A stretch of DNA of 64,000 bases, taken from assembly GCA_000727475.1 (NCBI GenBank), contig KL647307.1:2225369-2289368 (forward strand), given 5' to 3'. This DNA is from Sarcocystis neurona (taxonomy: Eukaryota; Apicomplexa; Conoidasida; Eucoccidiorida; Sarcocystidae). Of the stretch, positions 34,003 to 46,291 are shown in pieces. The stretch's first letter is position 1; the number at the start of each line of letters is the position of its first letter. Position numbers and translations under genes: made by a program. The notes beneath the pieces are model-generated. The model was not told where the DNA came from and did no database searches. It worked only from the letters and a program-made list of their open reading frames with translations.

Positions 34003-36649
34003 TGTTGACGACTTTCATATATATCAAATACGCAAAGTAGTGTGGTTTCTACACGGCTAGCCACTATGTATACCTGTGATAAAGCTCGACAAACAGGTGT
34101 GCATGAGAGAACTGGTGCAAGGCGCGGTACGGGGTAGTGTGTCATATAGCAGCTGTTCAACGGGGTATCCCGCGTGAGACGCGCGCCTCCCTTCGGAGGT
34201 GACTGGCCAGCATGGCCACTGAACTACCAAAAAGTAGGGCATAAGAAGTTCCGACCAAAGTCGACAATCATTAATGTTTATTAGCATGAAGTGAAAACTA
34301 TTGCGGAGGCAGTATAGGGTCGTGCCAATCGACGCGAACTCCTGATCTCGTCAACCGACGTGTACTTTGCAAAGAGACGGAGTGTTCACCGCTGTCACGG
34401 CTGCAGCAGTAGAGATAGAGACTGCTCGCCCAGGTGAGAAAAGGCTAGTGCTCTTGGCTGACATCCACCGCGACCACGATTATCCGCAGGAGCGGCGGAA
34501 CGCCACCAGGATAGCGTCGCATGGCAGTCCAGGACGAGTTTGACATCGGTACATAAGGAGAAACTGCGAGACGCACTCAAGCACTTTTCCTTCCTTGGTC
34601 TCAGTGGTGACGTCACCACTTTGCACAATCATTGTGCATAAGGAAGCAAACGCTTGGCGTACCAAACTGTTGTCGCCTTGTCACTACCGCGGTCACAGGG
34701 TGATGGGAGAACGAGTCGGCTGCTGACGTGGGATCAGCACGGAGTCACGAACAGAACAAGCCACCGCTTCTACCCCAGTTTTAGTGGGCTACGGGTACTC
34801 TTTTGCATGCGACCAGCTTCTTCGGACAATTTTCGGAGAAAACGTTGCGATTCTCTTCAAAATTATCTGTGCTGGAATGCACAAAGTGGATTCGTGCCCC
34901 CGTGCAATTTACTGTTGTTTCGGCAGAGACACACCAATTATAGTGTATTCTTGCCTTACAAAAAGCAGCCTCTTCCCATAGGACAGAGTTGCAAACCTTA
35001 GTCCCTCATCCAGGGAATTCTGCGGCGGACGGGATTTGCCGCTGGAGCATGGCAGCTACAACATCTCCGTAGCTTGTTTACATTCACAGCGTCGGTCCGT
35101 CATCCTTTCATTGAGTGGCCGTTCGAGTCTTTGATTTGCGTACGCTACGCTCAGGTGAGGGATGTTAGTGGTCACATTTCGTAACACGAGTACTTCACCA
35201 CATATGATGCTCTGGCTTGTGAAGAGCCTTACTTATTGTGCACAGCAGGGATGAGAAAGTACGACGGATCGTGGTTCGACTCTCACTGCTTCATCGTTGC
35301 AACATCTCGAATGACACTGAACCTGGCACAGCCTCCTTTAATTTTTTTTGGCTGGAAGTGATCGTTTACGCGCTACAGAACGGTAATTTTTCGCAGCAAA
35401 TTTTGCGTTCCCCCAGCGTAATTGTTTCCGTTGCGTGTCTCGTACCTACGAGCGAGTCGCGGTTGCAACTCCACACCCTGCTGAGCGCTAAGGTGACCTA
35501 CGGTCCGGGCAAAGTTTCAGGAGGCGCAACTACCAGTCGTTTAGTATAGCGTATGCCTAGGAACGTCCATAGTAGTTGGCTACTATGCTGAGCAGTGTCA
35601 ACAGTTTAGCAAGCTTTCTTGAAGGACAGCAGCAAGGCACAACAAGTACCAGCACCCACCACGTTTGTTTGGTGGACGGAGATGTCAGCAGTATCTGTCC
35701 ATAGCAGATTCATTCAATTTAGTGATGCCCTTCCAATGCAAGCAAGCTCTACGGGCTGCATTCGGAGGCCAATGGCACCACTAGCAATAAGTTTATGATG
35801 TTGACCTGGGGAGGCTTATTTTATCCCCCAAGTAGGCCTAGAGAACGTCTCTGTAAACTTCGGAAGCTTCATTTACTGCGCGCTGGACAAACAGCCGTGC
35901 TCTGGCTTTCGCACAGCGATAAAATACATGTTCGCAGACTCGCCCGGTCACCTTCGTTCGGTCTCTACCTTTGTTGCTCGTCTCAGAGGCTTAATTTTTC
36001 TGTAACCCCGTAAGCACGACGCTAGCCCCTAAACGCAGCCGGAGCCTATCCTCGCTAGGCTGGGTGCGCGTATGTTGGCATAACGTATGTTGGCCGAAGC
36101 ACATCCCAATCAGCGACACAAACATTGATTAAACACATGCACGCAAATGCGGACACCTGCAGACGGCTTCATTCACGATTTCCGATGGTGAAAGCTCGTC
36201 AGCCGGCTTGCACACATTCCCCAACACCGCCGGCTTAACACGACAACCAGTCAGTTGCCAAGTTTTGTTGCAGGAAAACAAGAAAACCTTGTCAACGAAG
36301 ACAAACCACTTTACTCCACTTAACACGTGAGAAAAATATGTGGTGGTGAGTCACTTCAGCACGTCAGACAAACTCTCCAGCATATCAGCAGGAGACCCGT
36401 CACTCGGAACCCGTGCAAGTCGTGCTTGTACACAGAAGGACGGTGCCGATGAGCGAGTTCGTCTGCACGCAACTGCAGAATGGAGAGGCTGTTATTGTAT
36501 TTCTTAAAGGAGGGTTTGGATGGAGTGAGTTTTCTCATCCAGGTAGCTTGTTTTGTCTATGCGTGCTAAACTCTCGATGAAGGGCCCTCTGGAATGATGC
36601 TGAGTGGAACAATGTAAGTCGCCTACGCTTTCAGCACTATTGACGTCAG
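34003..36649. other. Upstream of the EGF gene; no supported gene
   Basis: It should hold the promoter of the EGF gene near 34.0-34.3 kb. Plus-strand frames at 34784-34981 and 35238-35549 are hydrophobic and Cys/Ser-rich but have no recognisable domain and no clear splice partners. Nothing else is supported. Confidence 0.35.
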
Positions 36650-37181
36650 TCAGCCGCAACAGAGCCACCTGGGCCACTCCCTCACTGCAGAATGACCTCG
36701 GCATACACCGATCACGATGTGGTTCTGGAACCTACAGCGGCGGGTGTCTACGTCCTGTGAGAGGGAACCACAGACGTCTTCTTCCGTGCCTGCGCAATCC
36801 TCAGGTGTGTCCGGGCAAACGTGTAAAGCCAGGTGGTTCCATAAGTGCGTTGCGCGGTCGCCACCGTCCTGCGACAGTCGCAGACTTGGTCCTTCAGCGT
36901 ACATGAACCAAATGCCTGTTTCTATAGGATAGTGGCACGGGGCTTGTTTTGGTGAGCACGAGTCATGCGAGAACCAGAAGGCGTGCCGCTTCAAGATCAG
37001 CGTAACTCCGAAAAGGCGAGTCCAGCTTTTCTCCGTTGTTCACGTCATATCGTTTGCAAACTATATTCAAGCCTTTCTCCTTTGCCCTGACTCCCGAGGC
37101 CGCTTTCTGTTGGAGATGACTGCCTACTTTAGAATGAGTTGCGTACAACTGTCTCGAAGAGAAAAATCCGCTTGGACACAC
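36650..37181 (-). CDS. Possible Cys-containing exon(s), unrecognised
   Basis: A minus-strand frame open from about 37050 to 36650 encodes a hydrophilic, Cys/Asp/Glu-rich stretch with protein-like composition (for example CPDTPEDCAGTEEDVCGS). It contains the splice-like acceptor ccctctcacag|GAC. A second minus-strand frame at 37181-36963 is also protein-like (YDVNNGEKLDSPFRSYADLE). The two overlap in different frames, so at most one exon border lies between them. The start, end and family are unknown. Plus-strand frames are shorter and less convincing. Confidence 0.25.
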
Positions 37182-37719
37182 AAGAAAATCCTAGTCAACG
37201 GCGGTGTCGTTGAAGTTTCTCCAATGCACGTAAAAACAGCTTTTGTTGTGCAGCATTCGTGATACGTCAGCGGAAGGATCGGTATAGCCAGTGCTCGCCG
37301 TGGTTTAGACAGAAGACAAATTCTTTGATAAGTAGGCCGATGAAAGGAACTATGGTATTCGTGCTGCCTAGAGCGGTCTTCCCTGGACCCAACAAGGTCC
37401 TGAAGTGTGAAATTTGACACTGGTCACAAACTATAGACAACAAATAGCTCCGGTAGTCTCCCCGCCCGCGGTGGGGCGTGTGGCCGCAAAGCTGTCGATC
37501 CATGCAGGTTGTTCGTTTTGCACGCGCCGCTGTGTGTAACCGTTGTCCGTTTGTGCGTGACGACGTCCATTGCCAAGTGTTGCGCGTGCCCCCTCTCCGG
37601 CGTCGTCCGACACAGGCCGCAGTCTCTGCGTGTCCTCATGAAGTAGAGATCCTGTGCATTATGCAGTTGCCTTCTGCCGTACAGATCCGACCTCCACGCA
37701 GTTTTAGTCATCTAACGTG

Positions 37720-37721
<2 letters not shown>

Positions 37722-37757
<36 letters not shown>

Positions 37758-37766
37758 GTGTGTGTG
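37722..37766. repeat. TG dinucleotide microsatellite with adjoining G-rich run
   Basis: About 22 TG units with one TGCG interruption are followed directly by a run of G blocks (37772-37794: seven, five and five G separated by T and AC). The first may adopt Z-form DNA and the second a quadruplex; both are inferences from sequence only. Confidence 0.9.
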
Positions 37767-38124
37767 AGAGTGGAGGGGGGGTGGGGGACGGGGGACGACA
37801 CCTGTCACAGAGTAACTGTGAAGCAAATGGCAAAACATTCGGAATACCTTTACGGTGTTCTCATGTGAGACCTACTGAACACAAGCTAAAGAAAAAGTAT
37901 TCACATTTTTTTGGGGGTAGGAATAGCCTTCCAGGTCTCTGCTGGCGTGTGAAGCAGTGCTCACGCGCACGAGAACGATGCACAATGACAGACTGCGCCG
38001 TTATCTGCGACACTGTTCGCTATTTGCCGCATTTTTCCTCTCCAGCTAATCTTAAACGCACTCCAGTAACCGGACCAGTGATACTAATAATGTGTCGCCT
38101 TCCACCGCCAGATCCTACCGTCAC

Positions 38125-38162
38125 AAACTAGATCTCCGTTGAGCTTCGCAGAGATCTAGTTT
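38125..38162. repeat. Perfect inverted repeat, 12-bp arms
   Basis: AAACTAGATCTC (38125-38136) and GAGATCTAGTTT (38151-38162) are exact reverse complements around a 14-nt loop, followed by T residues. It could form a hairpin in DNA or RNA. No gene context explains it. Confidence 0.85.
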
Positions 38163-38311
38163 TTCCTCTGCATGCGAAAATTCATGCTTGCTGTTTTGGG
38201 TTGGTTGCTGGGGCGCATCTGAGGTCTTCTGCCTTTGCAGCACACTTTTGCAGGACGACATCGACATGCTGAAGGATGGCGAAGCGCGAGTACTACGCAC
38301 CATGTGTGAAA

Positions 38312-38338
38312 GGATACACAAGTCTTCCTTGTGTATCC
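38312..38338. repeat. Perfect inverted repeat, 11-bp arms, 5-nt loop
   Basis: GGATACACAAG (38312-38322) and CTTGTGTATCC (38328-38338) are exact reverse complements around TCTTC. It lies 150 bp after the hairpin at 38125-38162, within an unannotated plus-strand open frame of 73 codons. Confidence 0.85.
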
Positions 38339-40879
38339 TCAGCCCCTCAGTGACGGTGCCACCTTCTCTTACGTTGTCTTGTGCGGAGGAACGCCACGCA
38401 ACACAGTAATTCCGGCTACACAGGGCAGAGACGTGAGAGCCACGTGGTATTCCTGTCTAATTTTGGGCACGTTGTCTTTGCGGACCAGCCGATCGCGACA
38501 ACGACGGTGAACTAATTGGACGGTTGAGCGACCTGAAGCCCAAAATTACAACCTTTACTCTCGAGGAGACCTGAATAAATCCTCACTGCTCTCTGTCTCG
38601 TGACAAGGAAAATACCACTGCAACCGCTGAGCATCCTAACGGGGATTTACCTGGACTCAGCACGCCACATACATAAAAGCTGACCCAAGGTTCGACCTCG
38701 CCACCGCAGGCTTGCATCAAAGAAGCCCCACCTTCTGCGAGACCACTCTCCACCGGTTACTAATACGTCAGTTGCCTACTGCCACAGCGAATTAATGCGA
38801 CGATTTTGGGCAGGTTCTACTCCCCTATGAAGTGCCCAAGTTGTTGTGGACGTATAATTTGAGGAAAGACTGGAACTGCAGGTAACTCACATTTCCAACC
38901 TCAGAGCTACACGAAGGAAGCATCTGGAGCGAGGCATTCGCTCCCTCGACCAACGCTGCAAGTTGGTGCCCTCACTCTCGTGACTTGGCACCTTGTGAGA
39001 CCTCAGTCATGTCTGGTAGTTTTCAACTCATCGTGGGGCGTATCGAAGACGACTCGAGGTGATCGAAGGATCGCGATGTTATCCACACCTCTATAGTTCT
39101 GACCCTCAAGTCTTCGCGTCGACTACACCCTAAGTTCATTCCCGCGCGAGCGAGTGAATGAGTTGGTCACTGGGCAAAAAAGCTCGGACCGCCTTTTCGT
39201 AGAGTGCCTGTGTTTTACGTAGGCGTTGAAAAGCACTACGTTCTTGCGAAGCTGGCACTCGGCGGCTGAGCAGCCGGTCATAGAAAGCTGAGCACATCCT
39301 GCACTACCCGTCACAAGAGGCAACTTTACAGAGGTCTGCTGATGGCGCATGGTTTTGGTAGTGAATCACAGGCCGAGATAACATAGGGTGGAGATAACAC
39401 TTCAACTTCTCTCCTTACTTACGCCGCTGCGTCGAAACGAGTCTTTTTGTAGGAGTCGAACAAAGCTTTCGAGTCCATAAGTCACAGGTGGCGGCGACGC
39501 CCAAATGACAGCAATCCTTACGCTGGCGCGCCATCCCGTAGCCCTCCAGAATCCGCGTCCCCGATGACCATATTGTCCCAGTGGGTCAGTACTCATTTAA
39601 GCTGACTTTACGCAGATCCCCATGGTTCTGAGCGAAAAAGAGAAATGAGCGTCTCTGGCTGTCGGCTTACGTTTGAAGGCGCCGGTTCTGCCAAGCGAAC
39701 AACCTATAACAGTGTTGCACGCCTGGTGCATATTTGGAAATGCAATGAAGCCACGCGGCTGCACACAATCTTTTACTGTTTCTCGACGACCAGGGGAAAC
39801 ATCGCGTAGCGAAGCTCAGGTTGAAGGCGCAAGACGCAGTGCGAATCCGTACAGCCTCCATGGTTGCTCGACGTATAATGTAACCAGTGTGTAACCGACG
39901 TAAAATTCACTGAAGGAAGGTCCACGTGAAACGCCAGTGCACAGTGGGCGAAGAACGTTACGTGACTTGCAGTTCTGTCTCCTACCACGTTCACGGAGCT
40001 GACAACCGCACCCAGCGGCACGGGAGAGGTTAGGTGGAAACTTGCACAAATGCGTTGCAGCCATTAGATAGGATACAACGAGGCAAACTTTTGCAAGGTG
40101 GTTTTGCTCGATGTGGAAGCTTTCCCGGCCCACATCGAGGCAAATAGGCGCCCCTGCGCGGGCTAGGGTTTTAACTTCCTCGCGAGCAGTTGCCGCTTGG
40201 CTCACTTTTGGCTAATTACCTGTGTTGACCCTGCAGCCGTGCCACTCCGCGCCAGTCATTAGAATCCTTAGGTGACCCTGTAACTATCAGGAGTCTGCAC
40301 GTCGTAGCAAAAGAGCCTTCATTTGTACCCCGTTGTCCCTGATAGCGGCTGCTTCTGTTTTCACGTAACGGTGCTGCGGTCACTCAGTCTGTCTTTCAAG
40401 AAAACACAGATAATAGCGCAGCCCAGAAACGCAGGCACTCCTTCCACGGACGTTTACGAGACGCGTAACTGGTCTGTCCTACATTTGGTTGTTAGGATTC
40501 ACACTGGCACGAGCGACCTTGGATGCCTCTCCTAAACTCACTGTAATTTTCTGGACCACGACTGCAATTTTCATCGGTGTGTTCCCAGTTTCCTTTTAGT
40601 GTGTTCCGTTTCCCTCCTTCCGCATGCAACGTTCGGTACGTTTGCCCAGAACACCGTTTGAAGAGTACCACGTTTCTCCTTACGTTGAACACTGGTCACC
40701 TGCACGTGTTTACATCGGCCATTCCGAGTCACCGTAGGTATCCCCCGTCTGCAGTGCACTTGGCTGGAGGAAACCTCGGCTCTTCTGAGCGAAAGGCGGT
40801 TTGGCGTCAATTCTGGGAGCACACCGGCACCCGGTGGATACTGGGGACGTATTGCGTAATATAGTTTTGCATGGCGTTC

Positions 40880-41110
40880 CAATAAACGACAGGACAACCC
40901 GTTATGAGCAACACCAGCTCGATTTGTAGCGTGCAACGGATCACGGCGTCTCCGGTGCAGCCTCCCCGCTGCCCAGTGCCCGTGCAGGTCACTACTCTGT
41001 TGGTCGGTTTTCCGTCATACCCTCGACAGCACGTCGTGTCTTGTCTCGCCTCCGTCACCACGCATTCTCCCGCTTCACATCGCCAGCCGGGTTGTTCTCG
41101 CAGCGGTTAT
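40880..41110 (-). CDS. Possible Cys-rich exon of a secreted protein
   Basis: The minus-strand frame encodes a Cys-rich segment (GWRCEAGECVVTEARQ, then a CC pair, GYDGKP, and further single Cys), followed by a hydrophobic stretch of about 15 residues. The spacing does not fit an EGF domain exactly, and I recognise no family. A splice-like GAG acceptor precedes the Trp-Arg-Cys start, and a GG|GTATGA donor lies within it. So the exon may be shorter than the frame. Plus-strand frames at the same place are weaker. No start codon or neighbouring exon could be assigned. Confidence 0.27.
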
Positions 41111-41295
41111 TAAAGCGGACAGGACTGTTTCGTTGGAGATTTGATCTGGCCTCGATACCTGTAGAAGTCTTTCTTCAGTCAGGTGTATAACCAGGTCCGC
41201 AAACGAGTGCTGCGCTCGTAGAATTCGTACCATACAACACTTACAACTTCTCTCGTTCGAGCCCTGCATGTACATAAGTACAGTGACCGCAGTTT

Positions 41296-41791
41296 TTGGA
41301 CCCACACACGCGATTCTCTACCAATGTGATTCGTAGCGCAGAGTTAATCGGAGGCCTAGTCTGCTCGACGTTAGACCGGCAAGGGGGCCTCCCGTTACGC
41401 CATGTGAAGACCACGGCGAAAGTGGTCACAGGGGACCTCCACTCGCTGAATGATGTAACTGCACGTTATAAGTGGGGTCTGAAAGTAGGTCACTCGAGAC
41501 TTCGGCGCCACCGCATGACACTACAGTTTCTGGGGCTGTACTGTGTGAAAATTAAAGCAGGTGGGATGCGTGAGTATACCGCTAGCGCGAGTAGGGAAGG
41601 GCAGGACCAGCAACGAAGGGAGGAACATTGTGGATAAACAGGAGGTAGATCAGCAGAAGACAGCTAGAGGAAAAGTTCAGGCATACCGCGAATCTCTCCG
41701 GGCAGAGCATAGCCAGAGTTACGAAAAGACAAACGTTGTTGCCCCCACGGACACCTCACACGGCATACACTGTAGCAGCTGCTTACATTGA
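41296..41791 (+). CDS. Possible exon(s), unrecognised
   Basis: The plus strand is open at 41296-41637 with a basic, protein-like translation (GGLPLRHVKTTAKVVTGDLH, then GLKVGHSRLRRHRMTLQFLG). It contains the good donor AAA|GTAGGT near 41488. A second plus frame at 41561-41791 overlaps it and is also protein-like (DKQEVDQQKTARGKVQAYRE), ending at a stop after CSSCLH. The overlap of two plausible frames suggests an unresolved small intron, a frameshift in the assembly, or chance. No signal peptide or domain is visible. Confidence 0.28.
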
Positions 41792-43190
41792 CGTCTCTTC
41801 GCCGTATACGAAAATGACATTCCTCTAGGTAGAATGCTTCTGTCGTGCTGACAGAACCACGTTGCCAACACCGTTTTGCAGAAGAGCCTCTACCTAGTTA
41901 ATTGGCGTACGATTTTGCAGCGTCTTCGTCATCAAACAGCCAGTCACTTTCGTTCGTTGTTCCACGCTCGTCACGGTCTGCACTTCGGTGAAGGTGCGAA
42001 AAGTGGCTTCTTTGCAAAATCGGCTAAGTTCACAGCGTTCTCTCTACGTCTGTCTCCGCATCGCTTTAATGGGGTAAACGTATTCGCCACAAGAAGACAG
42101 ATCTTCGGTTAGTGTGTCACTTCCCGCTAAATGGTAGGGGACGTAACATTTCGCATGGCATTTGTAGAATATAAAGAGTGCTACCGCCTTCATTAATTGC
42201 CCCTGGCCACCGCCCTCCCAAAGGAACGAGCATCTTTTGCTTCGAGTACGTACGCAAAAAGGTGCGACCCCTAAAGAATTGAGAGACCAATTTGGTACAC
42301 TGTTCGAGCACACTGCGGCAAATCACAGTGTCGTACCGAAGCTCAACTACTCAATCTCCAAGGGACTTGGAAATATCTACACGGCGACGTCCGTGTAGTG
42401 CACTCGCGTAGTGCACTCGCGTGGTGCAGAGGATAACTGATATGGTGGCCTACACCATGGTGAGCATCGAGACGAGAGGAAGGAAACGTAAGCTGGCTTT
42501 CTGAGACCGCACATAGGGTGAACACCTTCACCAGGTACAAAAATGGCAGGAACAAGTGGATACCGTGTGTAGTGCTACTCAATTCTCCAGCGTCAGCTAC
42601 CCGAGGAAGTCGCAGCTAGAGAACAAAGGACGGTATCTGCAGGGCTGCTGAAGGAACGAGCAGCGCCTGAGTGTTGCATTATAAGCAGCGCTATCGTCAC
42701 TATCCACTGTAATTTTTCAACCCTCTGTGTTGCAGTGTTCGCGGTCAACTACCGCGTGAATAGCGTCGAAAAACGGATGAGCAGAACTCTTATCACGCTG
42801 CACATAGTCACCGCGCGCGCCTCAGGGGTCGTGCTAAACCCCTGCATACACACTGAATTCATGTGTCTCCTCTTGCAGTTGTCACTCCTGCATAAAGCGT
42901 ATTCTATTACGAGCAAGAATGCAAGTGGTTGCTATGTGCTGCAGGGGCATCCGAAGCTGACCATCGGCCTCTGCTCAATGTCGCATGGCAGGACACACAC
43001 AGCCACACACACCCCAAAAGTGTCAGCATCAGAGATTTAAGAAGGGAAATGCTCGGTCTCCCAAGAAGATACTGCCTAAGGGCTGAGCAAGACAAGAAGA
43101 GTGATACGCCGACAGTGAGTTAGGTGATGCTCCATCGCACCGCCTGCGTGAAGCAGAACTCGACAAAATCAAGCGTCGTCTGTTCTTAGG
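41792..43190. other. Stretch without a supported gene
   Basis: Short frames only. A 13-bp tandem repeat lies at 42395-42428. A short plus-strand frame near 43025-43123 and the plus-strand stretch after 43127 are both basic and helix-like, in different frames, but cannot be joined by a reasonable intron. Confidence 0.35.
42395..42428. repeat. 13-bp tandem repeat
   Basis: Two exact copies of GTAGTGCACTCGC (42395-42407 and 42408-42420) are followed by a partial third copy with one change. Confidence 0.9.
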
Positions 43191-43191
43191 C

Positions 43192-44375
43192 TCAAAGCCT
43201 ATCGTGCTGCTTAAGAAGACAACCGTGCTCATACATCTTGTTCACTACGCCTTCTGCCACCATATCCTCCTCCTCGCTGCCCCTGAAAACATGACTCGTT
43301 TTGCGATAATTTTCGGCAGCTTTTGCAAAAGATGTTCCTGAACTAGATCCTGACACCGGCATGTGAAACGCTTGGAGGAACTTGCAACTGCGTGCGTCCA
43401 CCTCTCTTTCCGCTTACGTGGAAAAAGGTAGTGCTTTAGTAACAAACTGGTCAATCTGGCATTTACTAGCAGAATGAATCGTTAGGAACGGAAGCGCTTG
43501 TGTAGCTTGTCGTGCACAGTATAGTCACCTGCGTGTTCGGAGCGCTAACTCTCTGCCACGCAAATATAAAGTGGTAGTTCCCTAGCAGCTGTGCGCCGCA
43601 CAGCATCCACACGTCTGCACTGGAGGAGTACCCTAATGATATGCAAATGACATTCTATTAACGCCGGCACAACGCGCAATGGTATGCTTTGTTCCTCTCC
43701 TATTCTCTCTATATACAACAAAGTTAACACGCTCTTGCCCACAGGTACATCGTTTACTAGGTGTCGTCCCTTTATAACTTCTACAGAGGACAAGTCGTTC
43801 TTAGTACACTGTGCGTGACGCGGTGCTGAAAGCCTAACCTCCAGGATCACCAGTGCGTCCTCGGGCAGCCCACTCCATGCTTCTCACATTTCCGCTTTGG
43901 GCGTGAAATCGGCTCTAATTGTCGTACTGTCCCAGTCAATGTGCCTTTTCAAGGACGCTCCGACGAGAGTCGAAAGTTTTATGCTGAAGACGTATATATG
44001 TGTATGTACGTGTGCAGACAAGTTATATATGCACCAGTGCAACTCCTTTCGGCAGCACGCACCTTACTACCGAACGATGCGCCTAACTTTGGACATCCCT
44101 TTCTTCGCAGACGGCGCACGTGCGACCTCTATTTGCTTGCAACGCATAGTGGTAGGTTGTTTTTTTACCTGTGAGGTACAAAGATTGCCTGTTGAGGGCG
44201 AACGTGTCACGTCGTCGATGGTAGGCTGCGGAAGCACGATCACCTTCGATCTATTCCTTCTGAAACCTAAAGCAACGTCTCGCTCTTCCTGTATCCCAGA
44301 CTGCTTGCTCCAGGGCTTAACGAGAACACAGCAGCGTACCACAGCGAAGAACCTGAAGTCTATACCTTCTTCCAA
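43192..44375 (-). CDS. Possible multi-exon gene, unrecognised
   Basis: Three separate minus-strand open stretches read like protein. The first, 44375-44067, contains RSKVIVLPQPTIDDVTRSPS and the good donor CAG|GTAAAA near 44180. The second, 43850-43545, contains VIKGRHLVNDVPVGKSVLTL, with acceptor-like tracts ending in TTTCAG and CTCTGTAG inside it. The third, 43401-43192, contains SFAKAAENYRKTSHVFRGSE followed by acidic sequence. They could be exons of one gene, but I could not fix a consistent phase path, a start or an end. A 213-codon plus-strand frame (43897-44538) overlaps the first and is an alternative reading. No family recognised. Confidence 0.3.
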
Positions 44376-46291
44376 AGGACGACTTTCGAACAGGTGCGAA
44401 CGGAGTGGTCAGTCATGTGGTGGATCCATTCGAAGACATACTGAGCGAAGTTGTAATTACGCGTCTACAGCGGCGGCTCGTCAACAGCAGAAATCACGGG
44501 TGTTTCGTAGTTGTTTCAGTCTCCCGCTCTCAACGTAATAGGATTCGGCCATAAAATCACTGGAGGCAGAGAAAAGTGGTACAGCACAAGGTGTCGGTGA
44601 AGTCTCAGGAGTGAGCAAGGAACTCCAGCGATTCTGTCCGTGGTGTCACCCCTTAAGCCCTGCACGTCATGCAGTACCCTGGTCCATATACTACACAGCA
44701 TACGCTAGTGCATACCGTGTTGAAGTGCGCAGAGCGTCAATGCAGCAGCACCAGTACCGATAACGAAAACATTTTCTCCAGTGAGACAGTCAGCCCGTGG
44801 CAACCACCACTGTTATCCACGGCAATGCACCCTGGATACGACCACAGTAGCGACAACGTTCCTTCTTGGGCCACACACACCGCCGATCCCTAGTTCGTCG
44901 GGCACGACGATCAATCGTGCCTTGTGACTAGCCGCACCCTACTCCTGCAGCTTCCGGTGCGCCGCCGTTCATGCGTTAGTACACCCGGGCAGTTCCGTCC
45001 TCGCCCCGCCTATCTTGCAGACACACCGGAAGAAAGGACAAATGGGCTTCTCGCCTGTGTGCAGAATTCAGTTCGAATAAACCATTGTTCACCAGCTGCC
45101 CCGCACGGGCGCCAGCATTCTTTTCTACAGCTTCGCCGCCTGCAATGCTATCAAGGCCTCTCAGGTATATGCCACGTCCCTTCGCCTGGCTTTCTGCGGT
45201 ACGTCCTCGACGGCATTAATGGGCAGGTGTGTCAGGCTTGTTCCCCACATATCGTCATATTCTGCGTGTCAGTTCGTTTACCACGGGCATGCCTGTAGTA
45301 GTCATCGGAGGCGAATCTCAAAAAGATTGGGCGATTTCTAGTGTAGGTGCGTGGATATCGGAGAGTTTGGCCGTCTTCTTCAGTCGAGTAGCCCCCCTGT
45401 AAACTGCCTAAGGACTCCTACGGCCACCGATGTCCTTTTGACACACGCGCCTGTCGCCGCCATCACGTTCTTCATCCACATTCCCCACTGGCAACGCCTC
45501 GCCAGTGTTTCTGCTCGCATGCAGCCGCTCTGTTCTAGAAGCTTTTGACCTGTGTACACTGTTGATGGTTGGTTACCGCAGACTACCGCAGGAGACTTCC
45601 GACTAAACAGATCGTCGTTCACCAGTGAAAACGCGACAGTGATGCTGCGTTTCTCGACAGAAGGCCGGCGCGTTGCCGACGGCGAATATTTTTCACGCGT
45701 TTATCTACAGTGATACGCTGCTCTCAACAACGTTGTGTGGCTGCTGCTGGTCACCGCCGCAATACGCCTTTCCCTGTTGAGGACATCTGAAGTGCAACGG
45801 TTCATTTTGCTGCATATTTTAACAGGAGAAACACTGTGGCGCTGGCGTCATATTTTGGGCGTACGCTCACAAGTGCCGGATTACGGCCGCTACCCACGGT
45901 ACTCGAGTCGTACTGCGGTGATCACTCAGAGACTACGTCGTTCCACAAAGCCTCCAGCACCAATTTTTACTGTGGCTTCCGTTTTGTCTGCCTGCAGCTA
46001 AGCCTTCGACAGTACGGGTTTTGCAAGTGGCAGCACGGACTACTGGAGTGTACCTCTCTGCCGTCGTGCTGTCCCTGCCGTAGTAGTGTCCCTACAGGCG
46101 TTGAGATCGCTCCCGGTGGCGTCTTTCTCCCTCTCTTCAGCTTGCAAGGGCGGGGCTGTGCTGATCGTTGGCAGTTCTCGCCCGCTTTTAGTTACGTGTT
46201 TCCAACGGTTACGTAAGGTAACACCGGTGCTTCGCCTGTAACCACTTAATACACTACGACGGACGTCTACTGAGCCTGTGATTATTTGTAT
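44376..46291. other. Downstream flank of the kinase gene; no supported gene
   Basis: Plus-strand frames at 44924-45298 and 45836-46216 (124 and 126 codons) are Cys/Ser/Pro-rich, with no domain I can defend. The part next to 46291 should hold the kinase 3' UTR. Confidence 0.35.

Larger units (their letters stand above)
37182..40879. other. No supported gene; microsatellite, G-rich tract and hairpins
   Basis: It contains the TG repeat at 37722-37766, a G-rich run at 37772-37794, and two perfect inverted repeats at 38125-38162 and 38312-38338. Open frames are short and overlapping; between 38.4 and 39.1 kb almost no frame reaches 60 codons. No transfer or ribosomal RNA was recognised. Confidence 0.4.

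Noticed and set aside
45836..46216. Short motif resembling the end of a formylglycine-generating enzyme domain (NFYCGFRFV)
   Set aside because: Only about ten residues match loosely, no upstream domain parts were found on either strand, and the surrounding composition looks random.
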